A stretch of DNA of 9,709 bases from Shimia_B sp039198835. GTDB taxonomy: Bacteria; Pseudomonadota; Alphaproteobacteria; Rhodobacterales; Rhodobacteraceae. Positions 5,964 through 9,709 of the stretch are shown piece after piece (positions within the stretch are counted from its first letter, which is position 1; each line of letters opens with the position of its first letter). The DNA lies in NCBI GenBank assembly GCA_039198835.1, contig JBCCTH010000104.1, forward strand, positions 1 to 9,709, given 5' to 3'. The translations under genes were made by a program, and so were the position numbers. The notes beneath the pieces were generated by a model. It searched no databases, was not told where the DNA came from, and saw only the letters and a list, made by a program, of their open reading frames with translations.

Positions 5964-7283
5964 ATGACCACCACGCGCTTTGCTCCCTCCCCGACGGGCT
6001 ATCTGCATATCGGGAACTTGCGGCCCGCGTTGATGAACTTTCTCATCGCCAGGAAGGCCGGCGGCACCTTTATCCTGCGCATCGACGATACCGACCCCGA
6101 ACGCTCGAAACAGGAATACATCGACGCCTTGCAGGTCGATCTCGAATGGCTGGGGCTGACTTGGGACCGCATCGAATTTCAATCCAAGCGGCTCGATCTT
6201 TATCATGACGCGGCTGATAATCTGCGCGGCGCGGCGCGGCTTTATGAGGCCTTCGAGACCCCCACCGAGCTTGACCTGAAGCGCAAGAAACAGCTCAACA
6301 TGGGCAAGCCGCCGGTCTATGATCGCGCGGCCCTGGCATTGAGCGACGCTGAAAAAGCCAAACTCGCCGCAGAGCGCCCGGGCCACTGGCGCTTCAAGCT
6401 CGACTGGGAGCGGATCGACTGGGCCGATGGCATTCTCGGCGATATCTCCATCGATGCGGCTTCGGTCTCTGACCCGGTTTTGATCCGCGGCGATGGCCAG
6501 GTGCTTTATACCTTGGCCTCGGTGGTTGACGACACCGATATGGGGATCACGCATGTGGTGCGCGGCTCTGATCACGTCACAAACACGGCCACCCAAATTC
6601 AGATGATCCGGGCGCTCGGGGCGCAGCCCCCACTTTTTGCTCATCATTCGCTTTTGACAGGGCCGCAGGGAGAGGCGCTCTCGAAGCGCCTCGGGACCCT
6701 GGCATTGCGCGATCTTCGCGAAGCTGGAATTCAGCCATTCGCGCTTTTGTCCTTGATGGCGCGCTTGGGCTCTTCTGATGCCGTCGAAATGCAAACATCG
6801 CTGCAAGCTCTGGCAGATGGGTTTGACCTCTCTAAATTCGGCAGCGCCCCAACCAAATTCGACGAAAACGATCTCTACCCCCTCACGGCGCGTTACTTGC
6901 ATGATCAACCCTTCGAAGCAGTTGCCCCGGCGATTGCGCAGGCGGGTGTGCCGGGTGAGCTTGCGCGCGATTTCTGGGAGGCGATCCGCGCCAACGTGAC
7001 CACGCTCCATGACATTTCAACATGGTGGGTGCTCTTGCGCGACGGGGCGGAGCCGCTCATCGATGCCGATGATCAGGCATTCATCGCTGAGGCCATGGCG
7101 CTTTTGCCCGAGACGCGCGACGCACAGAGCTGGGCTTCGTGGACGTCAGATGTGAAAGCCGCGACGGGCCGGAAGGGCAAATCGCTCTTTCAGCCCCTCA
7201 GGAAAGCATTGACAGGGCAGACCGCCGGGCCCGAGATGGCGGCACTCCTGCCGTTGATGCGGGTGATCCGCGCGAAGGAATAA
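5964..7283 (+). CDS. gltX: Glutamate--tRNA ligase
   Basis: This cytoplasmic class I synthetase charges tRNA(Glu) with glutamate. In alphaproteobacteria such enzymes often also charge tRNA(Gln), for later amidation by GatCAB. The protein is 439 residues, shorter than the usual 465-500. The first signature is HIGN (residues 15-18, after RFAPSPTGYL) in place of HIGH, and the second is ALSKR (238-242) in place of KMSKS. FILRIDDTDPERS and the FETPTELDLKRKKQLN region are intact. The protein has no cysteine at all, so the Zn-binding Cys cluster of E. coli GluRS is absent, as in the short alphaproteobacterial type I recall. The C-terminal anticodon region shows GRKGKSLFQPLRKALTG. The MATE gene follows 4 nt after the stop. 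The lineage may carry a second gltX elsewhere; that cannot be judged here. Confidence 0.96.
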   Translation: MTTTRFAPSPTGYLHIGNLRPALMNFLIARKAGGTFILRIDDTDPERSKQEYIDALQVDLEWLGLTWDRIEFQSKRLDLYHDAADNLRGAARLYEAFETPTELDLKRKKQLNMGKPPVYDRAALALSDAEKAKLAAERPGHWRFKLDWERIDWADGILGDISIDAASVSDPVLIRGDGQVLYTLASVVDDTDMGITHVVRGSDHVTNTATQIQMIRALGAQPPLFAHHSLLTGPQGEALSKRLGTLALRDLREAGIQPFALLSLMARLGSSDAVEMQTSLQALADGFDLSKFGSAPTKFDENDLYPLTARYLHDQPFEAVAPAIAQAGVPGELARDFWEAIRANVTTLHDISTWWVLLRDGAEPLIDADDQAFIAEAMALLPETRDAQSWASWTSDVKAATGRKGKSLFQPLRKALTGQTAGPEMAALLPLMRVIRAKE

Positions 7284-7287
7284 GATC

Positions 7288-8682
7288 ATGGCCGAGAGTG
7301 CGAAATTTTTAGAGGGGAACCTCTTCAAGCACATCTCGGTCATGTCATTTACGGCATCTATCGGGCTTATCGCGGTCTTTCTCGTCGATTTTGTCGACAT
7401 GCTCTTCATCTCGATGCTCGGCAAGGAAGAGCTCGCGGCGGCCGTGGGTTATGCGGGCGCGATCCTCTTTTTCACGTCAAGTTTCGGGATCGGGATGGCC
7501 ATCGCCTCTGGCGCGCTCGTGGCGCGCGCGCTCGGGGCAGGGGACGCGGCTCTGGCCCGCGAAAAAGCCACCACTTCGCTCATTTGGGGCGTTATCTTTG
7601 GCGCGGTTTTCGCCGCGCTCGTTTGGTTTAACACGCCCGCCCTTGCGCGGCTCATGGGCGCCTCAGGGGCCACGGAGGCCCTCGCAACAAGCTATTTGAG
7701 GATCATCATCCCCTCGCTGCCGCTTCTTTTGATCGGGATGGTGGGGGGCGCGATCCTGCGCGCATACGGCGATGCGCGCCGGTCAATGTTTGCGACAGTC
7801 GCCGGAGGGGTCGTTAATGCGATCCTCGATCCCATCTTGATTTTCGGGCTCGATCTTGAGCTCACGGGCGCGGCGATTGCGAGCGTGTGCGCGCGCTTTG
7901 CCATCGCTTTCATGGCGTTGCGTCCGATTTTTCAGCACCATGGCGGGCTCTTGCGCCCCACCACGGGCATTTTGAGCAGAGATTTGAGCCCGCTTTCCGT
8001 CATCGCGTTTCCCGCGATCTTGACGCAGCTCGCCACGCCCATCGGCCAAGCCTATGTCACCCGCGCCATGGCCGAATTCGGCGAAGATGCGGTGGCTGGC
8101 ATGGCCATTGTCGGGCGGCTTGTGCCCGTTGCTTTCGCGATCCTCTTCGCGCTCTCGGGGGCCATCGGGCCGATCATCGGGCAAAACTACGGAGCAAAGA
8201 AATTCGACAGGGTCGAACGCGCCTTCAAGGAGGGGATCCTTTTCACGGCGTTGATCGTTTTATGTGTCTCTGCCCTTCTTTTCGGCCTGCGCGGACCGAT
8301 TGCCGATCTCTTTCAGGCAGCGGGGATCGCGCGCGATCTGATCGTCCTCTTTTGCGGGCCGCGGGCGCTGGCCTGGGTCTTCAACGGCGTGATCTTTGTG
8401 ACCAATGCTTCGTTCAACAATCTCGGCCATCCGTTTTATTCGACCTGGATCAACTGGGGTCGCCATACACTTGGCACGATCCCCTTTGTCATTTTGGGCG
8501 CGTCACTCTTTGGCGCGCAGGGCGTTTTGATCGGACAAGCGGCGGGTGGGGCGATCTTTGCGGCCGTGGGGCTTTTGCTTGTCTTTCGCGTCCAACGCGT
8601 GGCGCGCCAGGAGGCCGTGGAACCGGCGAAACCCCATGAGCGGCAGATGCGCCTTTTACAGCTTTTCAACCACCGGCACTGA
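7288..8682 (+). CDS. MATE-family efflux transporter
   Basis: This 464-residue inner-membrane protein has the length and hydrophobic pattern of MATE exporters (expected 12 membrane spans in two six-helix halves), which push drugs or metabolites out using Na+ or H+ gradients. Supporting features are an N-terminal VDFVDMLFISMLG segment, the ALGAGD loop after helix 2, LRAYGDARRSM at the end of the first half, the PILIFGLDLELTGAAIAS stretch typical of MATE halves, and IGQNYGAKKFDRVERAF in the second half. The substrate is unknown. The start is only 4 nt after the gltX stop, and its Shine-Dalgarno AAGGA (7275-7279) lies inside the end of gltX, so the two are probably co-transcribed. The last 27 nt overlap the convergent gamma-glutamylcyclotransferase-like gene. 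The C-terminal tail is basic and cytoplasmic-looking. Confidence 0.93.
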   Translation: MAESAKFLEGNLFKHISVMSFTASIGLIAVFLVDFVDMLFISMLGKEELAAAVGYAGAILFFTSSFGIGMAIASGALVARALGAGDAALAREKATTSLIWGVIFGAVFAALVWFNTPALARLMGASGATEALATSYLRIIIPSLPLLLIGMVGGAILRAYGDARRSMFATVAGGVVNAILDPILIFGLDLELTGAAIASVCARFAIAFMALRPIFQHHGGLLRPTTGILSRDLSPLSVIAFPAILTQLATPIGQAYVTRAMAEFGEDAVAGMAIVGRLVPVAFAILFALSGAIGPIIGQNYGAKKFDRVERAFKEGILFTALIVLCVSALLFGLRGPIADLFQAAGIARDLIVLFCGPRALAWVFNGVIFVTNASFNNLGHPFYSTWINWGRHTLGTIPFVILGASLFGAQGVLIGQAAGGAIFAAVGLLLVFRVQRVARQEAVEPAKPHERQMRLLQLFNHRH

Positions 8683-9171
8683 GGCCAAGCACGCCGCAAA
8701 GAGGCGTTGCTCTTCTGCGCTAATCTGCTGGGCGCGCGGATAAAGAGGCGCGGCGCGGTCATCGAGAAGGCCAGCCTCCCACCCCTGCGTCGTGGCGATA
8801 AAGCGCCCGATGCCGTCTTCTCCAAACTCGTGAAGAAAGCCCTGGAGCACGGTATCAAGGTAGCTTCGCAGGATCGGGCAGCGCCGGGTTGTCTGGTTTG
8901 CCGCTGGCACGGAATAGATCACCTGACCGGCCCCGAGCGGTTGGCGTTCATATTGCGCTTCACGTCGGTCAAGATCGGGAAGGGCGTCATCCGGCACGGG
9001 AAAAAACAGCCCGTCGATCTCGCCCGCGCTCTCTTTGACCGATAAGAAGGCCGCCGCGCGCACGGGCGTTGTCACCCAGATGCGCTGCCATCCGCTGAGC
9101 TTGGCCGGTGTGCCGCCGAAGTTCTGCGTGCGCCGATTAACGAGCGAGCCATACCCGAACACCTCGATCAT
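8656..9171 (-). CDS. Gamma-glutamylcyclotransferase-like protein
   Basis: This 171-residue cytoplasmic protein belongs to the GGCT/ChaC-like fold. It starts with the FGYGSL substrate-binding loop (residues 5-10). The expected catalytic acid is Glu71 in LDRREAQY. Family members release 5-oxoproline from gamma-glutamyl compounds such as glutathione, but many relatives have unknown substrates, so the exact reaction is not assigned. The frame is open further upstream, but the ATG at 9171 is chosen because the YGSL motif must be near the N-terminus and because ATG overlaps the TGA of the permease gene as ATGA, which implies translational coupling. The 3' end overlaps the convergent MATE gene by 27 bp, so VPVVEKL is encoded antisense to the MATE C-terminus. 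Confidence 0.88.
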   Translation of the reverse strand: MIEVFGYGSLVNRRTQNFGGTPAKLSGWQRIWVTTPVRAAAFLSVKESAGEIDGLFFPVPDDALPDLDRREAQYERQPLGAGQVIYSVPAANQTTRRCPILRSYLDTVLQGFLHEFGEDGIGRFIATTQGWEAGLLDDRAAPLYPRAQQISAEEQRLFAACLASVPVVEKL

Positions 9172-9709
9172 TCTCGGTTCCGCAAAACCTGCGCCGGGCG
9201 CGCGGCGAGCGGGCCGAGCGAAAAGGCGAGGCCCGCGAGCATCGTCGTCAGCACGCCCGCGCCGATGATCGCCAAGGCATTTTGCCAGATCAAAGTGTAA
9301 TTCGTCTCGAAGATGAAGGTCGCCACAGCCCATCCGCCCAATGCCCCGGCAATGAGCGCCACGATCCCAGCGCCGAGGCCCAGGATCCCTGAGCGGAGCG
9401 CGAAGCTTTTGAGGATCGAAACGCGGCTTGCGCCCAGTGTTTTCAGGATCGCAGCCTCATAAGTGCGGGCGCGTTGCCCCGCCGCCGCCGCCCCGATGAG
9501 AACGAGAAAGCCGGTCAGAAGCGTGGCCGAAGCGCCGTAAGATGTGGCTGCCGCGAGGCTCCCGAGCAGCCCCGCGACACGGTCGATCGCGTCGCGCACC
9601 CGGATCGCCGTGATGTTGGGGAACTGGCTGGCCAGATCACGCAGGATCGGGGCCTCGGCTTCTTGCGATGCATAGACAGTGGCGATATGCGTGTGGGGCG
9701 CGCCAGCAA
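9168..9709 (-). CDS. FtsX-like ABC transporter permease, C-terminal part
   Basis: This is the last 179 or so residues of an FtsX/LolC/YbbP-type permease; its 5' end lies beyond the window edge. The fragment begins in a soluble periplasmic stretch (ATVYASQEAEAPILRDL, then FPNITAIRVRDAID). It then has a membrane span (ASATLLTGFLVLIGAAAA), the short cytoplasmic RTYEAAILKTLGASR coupling helix that contacts the ATPase, and two more spans before the end LRNRE. This order is standard for the C-terminal FtsX domain. It resembles the large permeases that partner a LolD-like ATPase and often sit beside a lysophospholipase/arylesterase gene, but those neighbours are outside the window. The internal ATG at 9599 is not the true start, because the frame continues to the edge with family-like sequence. 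Confidence 0.88.
   Translation of the reverse strand, partial: AGAPHTHIATVYASQEAEAPILRDLASQFPNITAIRVRDAIDRVAGLLGSLAAATSYGASATLLTGFLVLIGAAAAGQRARTYEAAILKTLGASRVSILKSFALRSGILGLGAGIVALIAGALGGWAVATFIFETNYTLIWQNALAIIGAGVLTTMLAGLAFSLGPLAARPAQVLRNRE

Noticed and set aside
5961..7010. 349-residue minus-strand frame opposite gltX
   Set aside because: It is a shadow of a certain gene in GC-rich DNA with no recognisable domain.
7887..8639. 250-residue plus-strand frame within the MATE gene
   Set aside because: It is an alternate frame rich in Arg, Cys and His, unlike a real protein, and inside a clear transporter gene.
8688..8711. Possible terminator hairpin just after the MATE stop
   Set aside because: The stem is about 8 bp but needs a bulge, and the following CTCTT is a poor T-run. 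It is too weak to call.

Overview
This GC-rich window looks like chromosome from an alphaproteobacterium, most likely of the Rhodobacterales. The glutamyl-tRNA synthetase is a short (439 aa) form with an HIGN first signature and an ALSKR second signature, which I recall from Rhodobacterales. The C-factor-like SDR, DUF1801 and MATE proteins fit the same background. This lineage call rests on remembered family resemblance, not on a search. I see no phage, transposon, CRISPR or tRNA signal. The content is mostly housekeeping, with short intergenic gaps.

Layout: Bases 1-198 form a perfect fold-back inverted repeat of 89-nt arms around a 20-nt loop. It cuts off the 5' part of a short-chain dehydrogenase gene (89-520, +) and is probably an assembly or amplification chimera. 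Facing it is a gene for an exported protein made almost wholly of MORN repeats (574-2010, -). Divergent from that are nadE for glutamine-dependent NAD+ synthetase (2245-3903, +) and, 16 nt further on, a RimJ/RimL-type acetyltransferase gene (3920-4462, +). That gene converges on and overlaps, at a shared TTAA, an exported Tat-type metallo-beta-lactamase-fold hydrolase gene (4459-5391, -). Next come a DUF1801 gene (5478-5906, +), gltX (5964-7283, +) and a MATE exporter gene (7288-8682, +), all co-directional. Last is a minus-strand pair read into the window from the right edge: the C-terminal end of an FtsX-like ABC permease (9168-9709, cut by the edge), coupled through ATGA to a gamma-glutamylcyclotransferase-like gene (8656-9171). 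The latter overlaps the MATE gene tail-to-tail by 27 bp.

How the genes work together: nadE (NAD+ synthesis) and gltX (Glu-tRNA synthesis) are core metabolism. The other genes are accessory enzymes or transporters with no clear shared pathway. I did not find a convincing new multi-gene system. The items most worth a second look are the terminal inverted repeat, the nine-repeat block duplication in the MORN protein, and an intrinsic-terminator-like hairpin for the MBL gene lying inside the convergent acetyltransferase gene.
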